Part shown: positions 23,076 to 32,186 of the stretch, in pieces
Position numbering within the stretch: position 1 is the first letter of the stretch
How the letters are laid out: the number at the start of each line of letters is the position of its first letter
Source of the DNA: Gluconacetobacter entanii
GTDB taxonomy: Bacteria > Pseudomonadota > Alphaproteobacteria > Acetobacterales > Acetobacteraceae
Assembly (NCBI RefSeq): GCF_003206495.1
Contig: NZ_NKUF01000028.1
Location: 1-37,074, forward strand
Direction: 5' to 3'
Length of the DNA: 37,074 bases
Notes under the pieces: generated by a model
What the model was told of the DNA's origin: nothing
The model's input: the letters and a program-made list of their open reading frames with translations, nothing else
The model's database searches: none
Translations under genes and position numbers: made by a program

Positions 23076-25421
23076 ATGTCATCCTGTCTATTCTTCGTAA
23101 AATCACGTCTGGGACTTGCGGCATCGGTTTCCTGTATTGCAATCATGCAGGTCTCGTCTCTTTCCGCCGCGACACCGATGGCGGTGCAGAAGGCCACCGG
23201 CCCACACACCCGTCCAACACCCGCGCCGGGTTCACACAGGGGTCATGCCGCCACGCCCCCTGCCGCGCCGGAAAGCATCAAGGTCAGCACGGCGCGCGCG
23301 GTAAAGTTCCGACAGGAACAGCATGTGCCGGATTCCGCGACGCACATAACGGGCACGGAACTGGTGGAACGGAACGTGCGGGCCATGACGGACCTGATCC
23401 GGGTTGCGCCCAACCTGAGCATCCAGCCATCCAACGGGTCTGCCGGCCTGAATTTCATGCTGCGCGGCGTGGGGATGGCGGATCTGACACAGAACAACAT
23501 TCCCTCTGTCATGCCGTATGTCGATGGCGTTGCCCTGCCCGTCACGGTCATGACATCCGCGATCATGTATGACATGGACAATGTTTCGGTAAATCCGGGA
23601 CAGTCCGGCTTTACGCATGGCATGACCACCACCGGCGGCGAAATCAACTTCCACACGGCCGATCCCACACCACAGTTTCATGCGGGCGTGACGGAAGATA
23701 TCGCCAGTTACGGCCGCAACCGTGTGGAGGGCTACATCTCCGGGCCGATATCGCGTTCGGTTTCATACCGCATTTCGGGCATGTCGATGACAGGTGGCGG
23801 CTTCCAGCATAACAGCCAGGGGGTCGGTTATGGTAACGCGGATATCGGCGCCCTGCGCGGCAAGCTGAAATGGCAGATTGATGATACGATGCGCCTCGAC
23901 GTTGGCGGGCACTGGAGCACCGACCAGTCGGATGCCCCGGCGGGCGCGGTGATGGTCAACAGTTATGGCGTGCCGGCCAGTACGGACCTGATGCAGACCA
24001 ACTGGGGCCTGAGCAAGCAGTTCGCCAATGCCATCGGAATCAACCCGGCCAACCAGAAGCCGCGTGAAAACAACCTGTCATGGGGGGTGAATATTCGTTT
24101 CACCAAGGAATTCAACTGGGGCAAACTGACATCCACCAGCGCGTATGAAGCACTGGACGAACATGAACTGTCTGACCAGACCAATACGGCGCTCGCCTAT
24201 GGCAATATGTACCGCAACAACCAGACCAACTTCTTTTCGCAGGAAATAAACCTGCAATCGCGCAATCCGGCGGACCGCCTGCAGTGGCTGGTGGGAATGT
24301 ACTACAATCGCGGCCGGACGCATGACAATTTCTGGTATGACATGTCGGATCGCTATGCATCGAGTGATGATGGCAAATATTTCTACAAGACCGACTACGG
24401 GCAGGATGAACAGACATTCAACCAGTACGCACAGCTTTCGTACCGTCTGGTACGCGGACTGCGTCTGATTGGTGCGATCAGCCATGAATCCGATGATCGG
24501 CAGCTTCTGAACCTGGTGGGTACGACCTATGAGGGCACAGGTGCGCCGAAAATCCAGTCATTCGGATCCAGCGGTGCACTGGCCAACCAGTTTTCCGGCC
24601 GGGTGGGACTGGAATACCAGGTCACGCCCGACATCATGACCTATGTCGATTTCCGCCGTGGTTTCAAGCCCGGCGGGTTCTCGGCCAACATGACGAGCGT
24701 CTCCGCGCAGTTGCGTCCCTTCAAGCCCGAACAGGTGCTGAGCTACGAAGGCGGGTTCAAGACCTCCTTCATGCATGACCGTATCCGCTTCAATGCGGCC
24801 GGTTTCTATTATGATTATCGTGACCAGCAGCTTCTGGGCACGATTGTCGTGCCGCAATATGGCACGGAAGGCACGTATGTTAATGCGCCGCGCTCCTATA
24901 TCTATGGCGCGGAATTCAATGCGATGGTCCGCCCCTTCCGCGGCATGACGCTGACGCAGAATTTCGGCTACCAGCACGGCGTGTACAGCCAGTACCAAGG
25001 CGTCAACAAATCCGCCACCACGGACCTGTATAATGCGACCGGGCAATGGACGGCGGTCAATACCAATTACAATGGCGCCTCCATGGGACTGGCCAACCTG
25101 ACGCTCAGCGGGTCCGCAACCTATACATGGAAAGTACTGCGCAACTACCGCATGACGTTTGATGTCGATTACAGCTACCGTGGCGCACAGACCCAGCCGC
25201 AATATATCGGCTATGGCGGGTATTATCGTGCTCCCGCCTATTTTCTGGTCAACAGCTTCCTGACATTCTCCGCCCCGCAGCAGCACTGGTCCGTGACCGT
25301 TTACGGGCAGAACCTTGCCGACCGGCATTACTGGCTGTCAGGTGGCACGCAGTCCACTTTCTACTCCGTCATTCCGGGGAACCCGCGCTTCGTGGGCGCG
25401 CGGATCAACTACACTTACTGA
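23076..25421 (+). CDS. TonB-dependent outer-membrane receptor, substrate unknown
   Basis: 781 residues. Signal peptide (ASVSCIAIMQVSSLSAA), a low-complexity Thr/Pro/Ala linker, then the plug domain (LVERNVRAMTDLIRVAPNLS, FMLRGVGMADL, VMPYVDGVALPV, GMTTTGGEINFHT). A 22-strand-type barrel follows and ends in a typical aromatic C-terminus (GARINYTY). The plug differs from siderophore and B12 receptors and resembles the large group seen for sugars, aromatics and other organics. It starts 79 bases after the symporter, same strand, with GAGG upstream, so co-expression with the DctA-like gene is plausible. Substrate cannot be read from sequence; the neighbours suggest an organic acid or nitrogenous metabolite rather than iron. 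Confidence 0.9.
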   Translation: MSSCLFFVKSRLGLAASVSCIAIMQVSSLSAATPMAVQKATGPHTRPTPAPGSHRGHAATPPAAPESIKVSTARAVKFRQEQHVPDSATHITGTELVERNVRAMTDLIRVAPNLSIQPSNGSAGLNFMLRGVGMADLTQNNIPSVMPYVDGVALPVTVMTSAIMYDMDNVSVNPGQSGFTHGMTTTGGEINFHTADPTPQFHAGVTEDIASYGRNRVEGYISGPISRSVSYRISGMSMTGGGFQHNSQGVGYGNADIGALRGKLKWQIDDTMRLDVGGHWSTDQSDAPAGAVMVNSYGVPASTDLMQTNWGLSKQFANAIGINPANQKPRENNLSWGVNIRFTKEFNWGKLTSTSAYEALDEHELSDQTNTALAYGNMYRNNQTNFFSQEINLQSRNPADRLQWLVGMYYNRGRTHDNFWYDMSDRYASSDDGKYFYKTDYGQDEQTFNQYAQLSYRLVRGLRLIGAISHESDDRQLLNLVGTTYEGTGAPKIQSFGSSGALANQFSGRVGLEYQVTPDIMTYVDFRRGFKPGGFSANMTSVSAQLRPFKPEQVLSYEGGFKTSFMHDRIRFNAAGFYYDYRDQQLLGTIVVPQYGTEGTYVNAPRSYIYGAEFNAMVRPFRGMTLTQNFGYQHGVYSQYQGVNKSATTDLYNATGQWTAVNTNYNGASMGLANLTLSGSATYTWKVLRNYRMTFDVDYSYRGAQTQPQYIGYGGYYRAPAYFLVNSFLTFSAPQQHWSVTVYGQNLADRHYWLSGGTQSTFYSVIPGNPRFVGARINYTY

Positions 25422-25502
25422 CCCATCAGGACGTAGTGAGGTCGGGTTCTGGTAACGGCACAAAAGGCAGGAAATATTCATACGGATGCATGATGGAAAC
25501 GA

Positions 25503-25544
25503 CACCTGCGGTCCCCGTGCGGTCACACGCTACGGGGGCAGGTG
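25503..25544 (+). repeat. Strong hairpin in the TonB receptor-aminotransferase gap
   Basis: Arms CACCTGC(GGT)CCCCGT at 25503-25518 and ACGGGGGCAGGTG at 25532-25544 pair over 13 bp with one GGT bulge and a 13-base loop. No T tract follows, so a standard intrinsic terminator is unlikely. It may be an RNA leader structure, an attenuating element or an mRNA-stability hairpin; no known riboswitch was recognised. Confidence 0.5.
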
Positions 25545-25634
25545 CTGCTGACCGGTTCGCATGACCGATGCGGATACGGACAAGGCCCTGCGGGCAAAGA
25601 TTGGCTTTATCGGACTTTTTGAGAGACGTTTCGG

Positions 25635-26867
25635 ATGACCCAGACATTTTACGGCCAGATCAATCCTCCCGCCCGGCTTCTGATGGGGCCGGGGCCGGTG
25701 AATGCACACCCGCGCGTCCTTCGCGCCATGGCCGCCGACATGCTTGGCCAGTTCGACCCGGAGATGACGGGCTACATGAACCAGACGATGGACCTCTACC
25801 GTCAGGTTTTCATGACCGAAAACCGCTGGACCTTCCTTGTGGACGGCACGGCCCGCGCCGGGATCGAGGCGTCGCTGGTCTCACTGGTTGAACCGGGCAT
25901 GACGCTGCTGATCGTGCGTGCGGGTCGTTTCGGGCTGCTGCTGTCCGAAATTGCGCAGCGGAACGGCGCGGAAATCGCAACACTGGACATTCCATGGGGC
26001 GAGGTCGCGACGCTGGAACAGATCGAGGACGCGATCCTCACCCATCGCCCGCATGTGCTGGCCTGCATCCATGGCGATACGTCCACCACCATGGCCCAGC
26101 CACTGGATGGCGTGGGGGCATTGTGCCGCAAATACGATGTGCTGTCCTATGTTGACACCACCGCCACGCTGGGCGGCATGGAGGTTGCAACCGACCGCTG
26201 GGGCGTGGACGTGGTCAGCGGGGGCCTGCAGAAATGCATGGGGGGACCGCCGGGTTCGGCACCTGTCACCATTTCCGACCGCGCGGCGGAACATATCTTC
26301 GCCCGTCGCCATGTCGAGGCCGGAATCCGCAGCAGCGACATGCGCGATGGTACGCGTGCGCGTATCCCGTCCAACTATTTCGACCTCGCCATGATCATGG
26401 ATTACTGGTCCGAACGGCGCCTGAACCACCATACCGAGGCGACCAGCATGCTCTACGCCGCGCGCGAGGCCGCCTGCATTGTGCTGGAAGAAGGATTGCA
26501 GGCCCGTTTTGCCCGCCATACCCGTGCGTCCCGCGCGATGTGCGCCGGCCTGCGCGCGATGGGTCTGGACCTGTTCGTGGGGGATGAGTGCCGCATGACC
26601 AACGTGACCGGCGTCTGCATCCCCAAGGGCGTTGATGGCGAGAAGGTGCGCGCCCGCATGCGCGAGGATTTCGAGATCGAAATCGGTTCCGCCTTCGGCC
26701 CGTTGCAGGGCCGGATCTGGCGCATCGGGGCCATGGGTTACAATGCGGAGAAATCGAAGGTGCTGCTCACCCTCGGCGCGCTGGAAGCCGTGCTGCGCGG
26801 CGAAGGTCATGCCTTTGCCGCAGGCGCGGGGGTTGATGCCGCACTGGCGACTTACCAGAAGGAATAA
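25635..26867 (+). CDS. Class V aminotransferase, PucG-like (ureidoglycine/alanine-glyoxylate type)
   Basis: 410-residue PLP enzyme of fold type I. Landmarks: the N-terminal LLMGPGPVNAHPRVLRAM, the PLP-binding DGTARAG at 70-76, Asp174 in YVDTTATLGG, and the Schiff-base Lys200 in SGGLQKCMGGPPGSAP. The QKCxxGPPGS form, rather than the SQKxLMxPPG of alanine-glyoxylate transaminases, points to the PucG group, (S)-ureidoglycine:glyoxylate aminotransferase of purine catabolism. No other purine-degradation gene is in the window, so the substrate may be a different amino donor with glyoxylate. GAGAG precedes the ATG by about 9 bases. It follows the TonB receptor after 213 bases. Confidence 0.88.
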   Translation: MTQTFYGQINPPARLLMGPGPVNAHPRVLRAMAADMLGQFDPEMTGYMNQTMDLYRQVFMTENRWTFLVDGTARAGIEASLVSLVEPGMTLLIVRAGRFGLLLSEIAQRNGAEIATLDIPWGEVATLEQIEDAILTHRPHVLACIHGDTSTTMAQPLDGVGALCRKYDVLSYVDTTATLGGMEVATDRWGVDVVSGGLQKCMGGPPGSAPVTISDRAAEHIFARRHVEAGIRSSDMRDGTRARIPSNYFDLAMIMDYWSERRLNHHTEATSMLYAAREAACIVLEEGLQARFARHTRASRAMCAGLRAMGLDLFVGDECRMTNVTGVCIPKGVDGEKVRARMREDFEIEIGSAFGPLQGRIWRIGAMGYNAEKSKVLLTLGALEAVLRGEGHAFAAGAGVDAALATYQKE

Positions 26868-26945
26868 GGCCGCCATCATGGCCTGTATCCCGGGCTATGC
26901 GGCGCAGGATGTCAGGAGGCGGAATGACGCGACATGCTGCACATG

Positions 26946-27704
26946 CTAGCGACACAGGGTCCATGGCAGCACCGCATTTTCGACCCGCCGGACCGTGACC
27001 CCATAAACCGTGCGCATGATGTCATCATCCAGCACCTGCGTGGCTGGGCCATGACGGATGACGGCACCATCATCCATCAGAACCAGTTCATCACAGAAGC
27101 GGGTCGCCAGCACCAGATCATGCAGCACGATGACGATCCCCTTCCCCTGCCCCGCCTGCTGGCGGAAAAGCTGCATCATGGACAGGGCATGCGCCGGGTC
27201 GAGTGCCGCGATCGGCTCATCGGCCAGTATGACCGGCGTGTCGGTCGCCAGCGCGCGCGCCAGGTGCATGCGCGCCCGTTCCCCCCCTGACAGGTGACTG
27301 GCCGGGCGGGTGTGCAGGTCCAGCAGGCCGGTGACCCCAAGGGCATGGTCCACCGCCGGGTGACGGGCGGCATGGTCATTGACCTGCCCATGCGGCAGAC
27401 GCCCGAGTGCCACCAGCGCGCGCACCGGCATGGGCGGTGGTGTCCCCCCATCCTGCGCGATGAAGGCAAGCTGCCGGGCGCGCAGCGCCGGGGGGACCTG
27501 ACCCATGCCGCGATCCAAGAGCCGGATATCCCCGCAATCGGGGGGCTCCAGCCCCGCCAGCAGGCGCATGAAGGTGCTTTTGCCTGCGCCATTCGGCCCG
27601 ATCAGGCCAATGACCCGTCCCTTCGCAAGGGTCAGGGACGCGGCCGAGACGACAGCCCGATCCCCACGCCGGAGCGAGACATCACGTGCCTGCAGCAGGA
27701 TCAT
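26946..27704 (-). CDS. btuD: Vitamin B12 ABC transporter ATP-binding protein
   Basis: 252-residue ABC ATPase of the FecE/BtuD group. Walker A GPNGAGKST at 36-44, a glutamine loop (AFIAQDG), signature LSGGE at 137-141, Walker B VILADEP at 157-163, and H-loop His194 (VLHD). It powers import through the permease encoded just upstream (overlap of 4 bases, ATGA). The B12 assignment comes from the riboswitch and BtuB-like receptor at the head of the operon; the sequence alone could also be an iron-siderophore ATPase. Confidence 0.87.
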   Translation of the reverse strand: MILLQARDVSLRRGDRAVVSAASLTLAKGRVIGLIGPNGAGKSTFMRLLAGLEPPDCGDIRLLDRGMGQVPPALRARQLAFIAQDGGTPPPMPVRALVALGRLPHGQVNDHAARHPAVDHALGVTGLLDLHTRPASHLSGGERARMHLARALATDTPVILADEPIAALDPAHALSMMQLFRQQAGQGKGIVIVLHDLVLATRFCDELVLMDDGAVIRHGPATQVLDDDIMRTVYGVTVRRVENAVLPWTLCR

Positions 27705-28708
27705 GATGCGGCTCTTTTCAGCATGATGACCCGGGCGAAGAAAACCGGCGCCCCCACCAGCGCCGTCAGCACGCCCAGTTGCAGTTCAGGTCCGACCGTC
27801 ACCAGACGCACCACCATGTCCGCCAGCAGCAGCAGCAGGCTGCCCCCCAGGAAGGACGGCACAAGCAGACGTGACGGCTGATATCCCGTCAGCGGCCGCA
27901 GCAGGTGCGGCACCACCAGCCCCACAAAACCGATCGCCCCCGAAACCGCCACGCAGGATCCCACGGCCAGCGCCGCCCCCAGCACGATCCGCGTCTGGAT
28001 GCCCCGCAGGCCATGCAGCCGGAAACCAAGGCTCTCCGCCACGTCCTCCCCCAGTGTCAGCGCATCCAGCGCGCGCCCCGCGGACAGCATAAGCAGCGTG
28101 CCGCACACCACACCCGGCAGGCAGATCCAGACATGGGTGAAGGTCCGGTCCGTCAGCGACCCCATGAGCCAGTGCATGATCTCGAATGACGCATAGGGAC
28201 TGGGCACAAGGTTCAGCACCAGCGCAGTCAGGGCCGCCGCAAAACTGCTGAGCGCCGCCCCCGCCAGCAGCAGCACCAGCGTGCCGCCGCGTCCCACCAG
28301 TCCCATCAGCACGACGGCCGCACACAGCGCGCCCGTCAGCCCCCCCAGCGGCAGGGCCGCGATGGAAACCTGCATGAGGCCGGTATAGAACACGCTGACC
28401 GCCCCGAGCGCCGCCCCACCCGATACCCCCAGAATGCCGGGATCGGCCAGCGGATTGCGCAGATATCCCTGCAACACGGCGCCCGACAGGCCCAGCGTCC
28501 CGCCCACCATGATGGCCAGCAGGGTGCGCGGCAGGCGCAGTTGCCCCACAATAATCGCCCCGGCGCCATGCCGTCCCGCCAGAATGTCCGCCAGCGCATG
28601 CGAAAACATGATGCGGGTTTCCCCCCACATGAGCGACGCGCCAAACAGTCCCATAACGCCAGTCAGGAGCACGACATTCAGCAGCAGGATTTTAGGGGCT
28701 GATTTCAC
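27701..28708 (-). CDS. btuC: Vitamin B12 ABC transporter permease (FecCD family)
   Basis: 335-residue FecCD/BtuC-type permease with about ten TM helices. Typical motifs: the N-terminal RLPRTLLAIMVGGTLGLSGA with QGYLRNPLADPGILGVSGGA next (conserved GxxLGxxG and NPLADP), TDRTFTHVWICLPG in the middle, and GAIGFVGLVVPHLLRPLTG near the end, which contacts the ATPase. It forms the inner-membrane dimer for B12 import. Overlaps both neighbours by 4 bases, so it is co-translated with the binding protein and ATPase. Confidence 0.88.
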   Translation of the reverse strand: MKSAPKILLLNVVLLTGVMGLFGASLMWGETRIMFSHALADILAGRHGAGAIIVGQLRLPRTLLAIMVGGTLGLSGAVLQGYLRNPLADPGILGVSGGAALGAVSVFYTGLMQVSIAALPLGGLTGALCAAVVLMGLVGRGGTLVLLLAGAALSSFAAALTALVLNLVPSPYASFEIMHWLMGSLTDRTFTHVWICLPGVVCGTLLMLSAGRALDALTLGEDVAESLGFRLHGLRGIQTRIVLGAALAVGSCVAVSGAIGFVGLVVPHLLRPLTGYQPSRLLVPSFLGGSLLLLLADMVVRLVTVGPELQLGVLTALVGAPVFFARVIMLKRAAS

Positions 28709-29544
28709 GGGGCGGACATTTCAAGGTTGTGGCGCGCGGTACGCAACATGACGACACTGTCGAGTGTCTGCGGCAGGCCACACAGCCATAGTCGCGCGGG
28801 CAGGTCCAGATGATGGGGGCCGGCAAAGGCCTCCTTCAGCGCCGGATGGTCCAGCATGGACTGCGCAAGGGACGTCCCCTTCCCAGAACGGTCAAGGATC
28901 AGCAGGTCGGGCGGTCGTGCGATCAGCAGTTCCATGGAAAACCGTGAAGAGGCCTGATGGTCCATGAGCGTTGCGTAATTGCGAAATCCCGCATGGGCAA
29001 GGACATCATCCGGAAGCGATCCGGCATGGGTGACAAACCCATTGGCGGCATAGACCGCCGCCGTGGGATCGGTGGGACTGCGCCCGACCGGAAGGGAGGC
29101 CAGGCGCGTGGCAAAGGCAGTGGCCAGTTGCCGTCCCCGTTCAGGCACGCCGATGGCATTGGCGACCGTCATGATCTGGGCCGGAATATCCGTCAGGGAC
29201 CTGGCAGGCGGCAGTGCGATCACCTGCGCGCCCACATCCCGTCCCGCCTGCATCGCAACGGCCGCCGTATAGACGCCGCCCAGCACGACATCGGGATGGG
29301 ACGCCACGATATTTTCCGCCGTGGGCCGCAGGATCGGAACATGCTGCGCCTGTTCGCACAATACCGCGTTCCAGCAGTCCCGGGCCAGTGGCGTGACCCC
29401 CACGATCTGCCCCGGTTCGGCCAGCAGCAGCAGCAACTGATCGGTGCAGAGGTTCAGCGAGGCCACGCGCGGCAGCGCCCATGCCTGCGTCAATGGGACA
29501 CAGGCCAGGAAACCGGCCACAACTGCTGCCACCATGCCTTTCAT
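28705..29544 (-). CDS. btuF: Periplasmic cobalamin-binding protein (BtuF-like, cluster A-III)
   Basis: 279 residues. Cleavable signal peptide (AAVVAGFLACVPLTQAWA), then RVASLNLCTDQLLLLLAEPG, a strong signature of BtuF/FhuD-type binding proteins. Then VLGGVYTAAVAMQAG, a long backbone helix between the two lobes, and PPDLLILDRSGKG in the C-terminal lobe. It would hand B12 from the outer-membrane receptor to the permease. The ATG at 29544 is one base after the receptor gene's stop. B12 specificity is inferred from the upstream riboswitch. Confidence 0.86.
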   Translation of the reverse strand: MKGMVAAVVAGFLACVPLTQAWALPRVASLNLCTDQLLLLLAEPGQIVGVTPLARDCWNAVLCEQAQHVPILRPTAENIVASHPDVVLGGVYTAAVAMQAGRDVGAQVIALPPARSLTDIPAQIMTVANAIGVPERGRQLATAFATRLASLPVGRSPTDPTAAVYAANGFVTHAGSLPDDVLAHAGFRNYATLMDHQASSRFSMELLIARPPDLLILDRSGKGTSLAQSMLDHPALKEAFAGPHHLDLPARLWLCGLPQTLDSVVMLRTARHNLEMSAP

Positions 29545-29545
29545 G

Positions 29546-31645
29546 TCAGTAATTCAGCGTAAACCCGCCATAACCGGCACGACCGGGTTGCAGGTAGCCG
29601 ATTGGCTCCTCAAACTGGCAGTTCAACAGGTTGTCCGCCCGGGCATAGACGGAAACATAGCGGTTGATTTTATAATTCGCGGCCACGTCGATGGTAAAAT
29701 ATCCATGCCCCCTGCCGCATGTGCTGCAGGACTCGCTGCCGATGACCGGCAGGTCACGCCAACTGCTCGTATACAGGATGTTCCCCGAAAATGTCAGGTC
29801 ACGGATGGGGGTCCATGTCGTGTTGAAATTGAATTTGTGCTGCGGGCGACGCTGGAGTTCGTCATGGGTCGTCTCGTCCCGGGTATGGGTCCAGGTATAG
29901 CTCAGGTTGAACTCAAGGCTGCTGAGCGCCTTCCAGTCCAGAAAGGCCTCCACCCCGTACATCCGTGCCTTTGCGACATTGGCGTAGGAATAATTGTAGT
30001 CATACGAAGAATCTATCGACAGGGAGGACTGGATCAGGTTCCGGACCCTGTTGTCATACCATGTCGCACCAAAATTCAGGCGGTCATGCAGCAGTTTCTG
30101 TTCCACCCCCGCGTCATAGCCGATCAACTGCTCGGCCTTCAGGTCGGGATTGCCTTTTTCCGAATAACCGACACCCACCTGATTGACGAAAAGCTGGTAC
30201 AGGGAGGGGCCATGAAAGCCCGAACCGGCGCTGGCCTTGATGATGGTTCCGCTGCCGGGCACATGGATTGCGGGCGCGATACGCCATGTCACATGGTTGC
30301 CGTAGCGTGAATTGGCGTCATAGCGGATATTGGCCGCACCATAGAGGATGTGCTTCCAGTTTCCCTGATACTGCCCGTAACCTGCGGTCGTATCCATGCT
30401 GGCGGATGTATCATATCCGCTATCCCACATGTCGGCGGCCGTATGGCTGGTATTGAACGTATCATGGAAATGTTCGGCACCGATCAGCAACTGGCCATAC
30501 CGTTTGAAATCGAACGTGCCGTGCCAGTCCACCTTCAGTCGGCTGGAGCGGTAATAATCCGGATCGGGGTTGACCGGACTGCCATAACTTGTCCCCGTCT
30601 CCGTCCAGCGGTTGCGGTTGGTCATGTAACCAAGGCCCAGCACCTGATCAAAAAGCCCGTGGAAGGACACCAGATGCGCCGTCCCGCGGACGATGGCCTC
30701 ATTCTGGCTGGTCTGTTCCCGCACACCTTTATCACCGTACAGATTTTCACTCTGCAGGTCATACAATGAATAGGAATGATTGTTGCCCTGCACCAGGCGC
30801 GCCGTCAGGCCAAGGTCAAGATTGCGGGTCACGTCATAGCCCAGCCTGATATTGGCGCTCCGGTTGTCATTGCGGTTGCCTTCGTGCCGCTGCTGATGGT
30901 CGGCGCCATAATACCGTTCGATATAGGATGGGATATTATTGAATCCCTCCATCCGGTAATGGGACAATTCAACATTGTAATGAAAGCGCCCCTGACCGCC
31001 ACGTGCGCCAATGGTCTGGTTGAAGGTTCCGTAACCACCGCCCTCAATACGGACAAACGGCCTGAAACGCCCTTGTCCCTGCGCCGTGGTGACGTCGATG
31101 ACCCCCGCCATGGCGTCCGCGCCATACAGGCCGCTTTGCGGACCACGCAGGATCTCGATCCGTCCCATGCCATCGGTCACGAACTGACCGGCATCGAATG
31201 CACCAGTTGAGGAACTGCCGTCATTGATGTCCATGCCATCAAGGCGGACCTTGACCTCGTTGGGATTATTGCCACGCATGTAGATGAAGGAGGCACCACC
31301 CGCCCCGCCCGTCTGCACCACGTTCAGGCCGGGCTGGCGTGTCAGGATGTCCGTCAGGCTGCGCCGTTGCTGGGTCTGGATCTGCTTTTCGGTGATGATG
31401 GTCATGCTGGTGCCGATATCATCGGCGGATGTCGGCCTGCGCGCGGCACTCACGCTGATCTGGTCGGGCAGGCCATCAGTTCCCGGCAAGACAACCGCCT
31501 TCGATTTCCCATTCCGGATGACATACTGCCTGACGGCCTGTTTTTGTGGCGTGCCCTGCCCGGCGGCCGTATCGGCATGCGCCATGGCAGCCCCCGCTGT
31601 CATCAATATGGTCGAGGCAATCAGCAGATTACGGGAAAAACTCAT
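29546..31645 (-). CDS. btuB: TonB-dependent cobalamin receptor, BtuB-like
   Basis: 699-residue outer-membrane receptor. Signal peptide (LLIASTILMTAGAAMAHA), a possible TonB-interacting DQISVSAARRP stretch, a plug (TSMTIITEKQIQ, LTDILTRQPGLNVVQTGG, MRGNNPNEVKVRLDGMDIND, IEILRGPQSGLYGADAMAGV) and a beta-barrel ending GGFTLNY. The plug pattern fits BtuB, and the gene is the first after a cobalamin riboswitch, followed within one base by the binding protein. Role: active uptake of B12 across the outer membrane. No clear ribosome-binding site is visible before the ATG, as often seen when the riboswitch controls access to it. Confidence 0.93.
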   Translation of the reverse strand: MSFSRNLLIASTILMTAGAAMAHADTAAGQGTPQKQAVRQYVIRNGKSKAVVLPGTDGLPDQISVSAARRPTSADDIGTSMTIITEKQIQTQQRRSLTDILTRQPGLNVVQTGGAGGASFIYMRGNNPNEVKVRLDGMDINDGSSSTGAFDAGQFVTDGMGRIEILRGPQSGLYGADAMAGVIDVTTAQGQGRFRPFVRIEGGGYGTFNQTIGARGGQGRFHYNVELSHYRMEGFNNIPSYIERYYGADHQQRHEGNRNDNRSANIRLGYDVTRNLDLGLTARLVQGNNHSYSLYDLQSENLYGDKGVREQTSQNEAIVRGTAHLVSFHGLFDQVLGLGYMTNRNRWTETGTSYGSPVNPDPDYYRSSRLKVDWHGTFDFKRYGQLLIGAEHFHDTFNTSHTAADMWDSGYDTSASMDTTAGYGQYQGNWKHILYGAANIRYDANSRYGNHVTWRIAPAIHVPGSGTIIKASAGSGFHGPSLYQLFVNQVGVGYSEKGNPDLKAEQLIGYDAGVEQKLLHDRLNFGATWYDNRVRNLIQSSLSIDSSYDYNYSYANVAKARMYGVEAFLDWKALSSLEFNLSYTWTHTRDETTHDELQRRPQHKFNFNTTWTPIRDLTFSGNILYTSSWRDLPVIGSESCSTCGRGHGYFTIDVAANYKINRYVSVYARADNLLNCQFEEPIGYLQPGRAGYGGFTLNY

Positions 31646-31779
31646 CTGGTCCAGATCTCGCGGTCACATCATCGTTGCCACGAGAGCGCGTTGCCACAGG
31701 CCGTCCGATCCGCACGGGATCCCGTAACACCACACCGTCAGGATACCCCGCCCGACAGTTCCCGGTCGCAACCATCATG

Positions 31780-31966
31780 ACGGCAGGTCTCCTGGCTCAC
31801 GGCGTGGGGGCCTGCACAACCTTCCCGAAAAACTGCGGTTTCCAGTGGCCCGGATGGTAACATCCGGTAATGCAAGGCCAGACCGTTTACAGTTGCGGGG
31901 ACAGCAGGAGCATTGGATCGCAATCCGCACTCCATTCCCTTTTCATCCCCCCGGAAGGGGACACCG
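31780..31966 (-). ncRNA. Cobalamin (vitamin B12) riboswitch
   Basis: Reading the minus strand the conserved cobalamin aptamer elements appear in order: GGTG near 31965, GATGAAAAGGGAAT, CCCCGCAACTGTAAACGG, GCCACTGG, GGGAAGG, and the B12 box GAGCCAGGAGACCTGCC at 31782-31798. About 135 bases separate it from btuB. This leader has a perfect ACGGGATCCCGT palindrome (31714-31725) and a 9-base direct repeat of GTGGCAACG (plus-strand CGTTGCCAC at 31674-31682 and 31689-31697). B12 binding is expected to shut off the btuB operon by blocking translation or by termination; the mechanism is not settled by eye. Confidence 0.95.
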
Positions 31967-32077
31967 TCGGGACGGTTCTGATCGGATGGGGCGGTCTTGT
32001 CAACCCGGCCTTCCATGGGCCTTCCGCCACTTCGCCACCCGCACCGGACACGAAACAGAAATTTCAAAACAGGTACC

Positions 32078-32111
32078 TTGCAATGAATGGTTCTGGTTAC
32101 TATAAGGTAAC
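32078..32111 (+). promoter_or_regulatory. Promoter of the padR operon within an inverted repeat
   Basis: TTGCAA (32078-32083) and TATAAG (32101-32106) are separated by 17 bases, a good sigma-70-type promoter. The -10 box is framed exactly by GTTAC (32096-32100) and GTAAC (32107-32111), and a wider pair TACCTT (32074-32079) / AAGGTA (32104-32109) also surrounds the promoter. Such symmetry suggests an operator for the PadR protein encoded just downstream. The predicted start of transcription near 32113 leaves too short a leader for the ATG at 32127 and favours the GTG at 32187. Confidence 0.55.
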
Positions 32112-32186
32112 TGTCTATGAATTCTTATGGCCTATGGTCGAACGTCCCTGAAAAGATGCGCGAGCGGTCTGAAAACTGGAAAGGCT

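Noticed and set aside
31738-32067. Minus-strand open frame of 109 codons
   Set aside because: It covers the cobalamin riboswitch, whose structured RNA explains the sequence.
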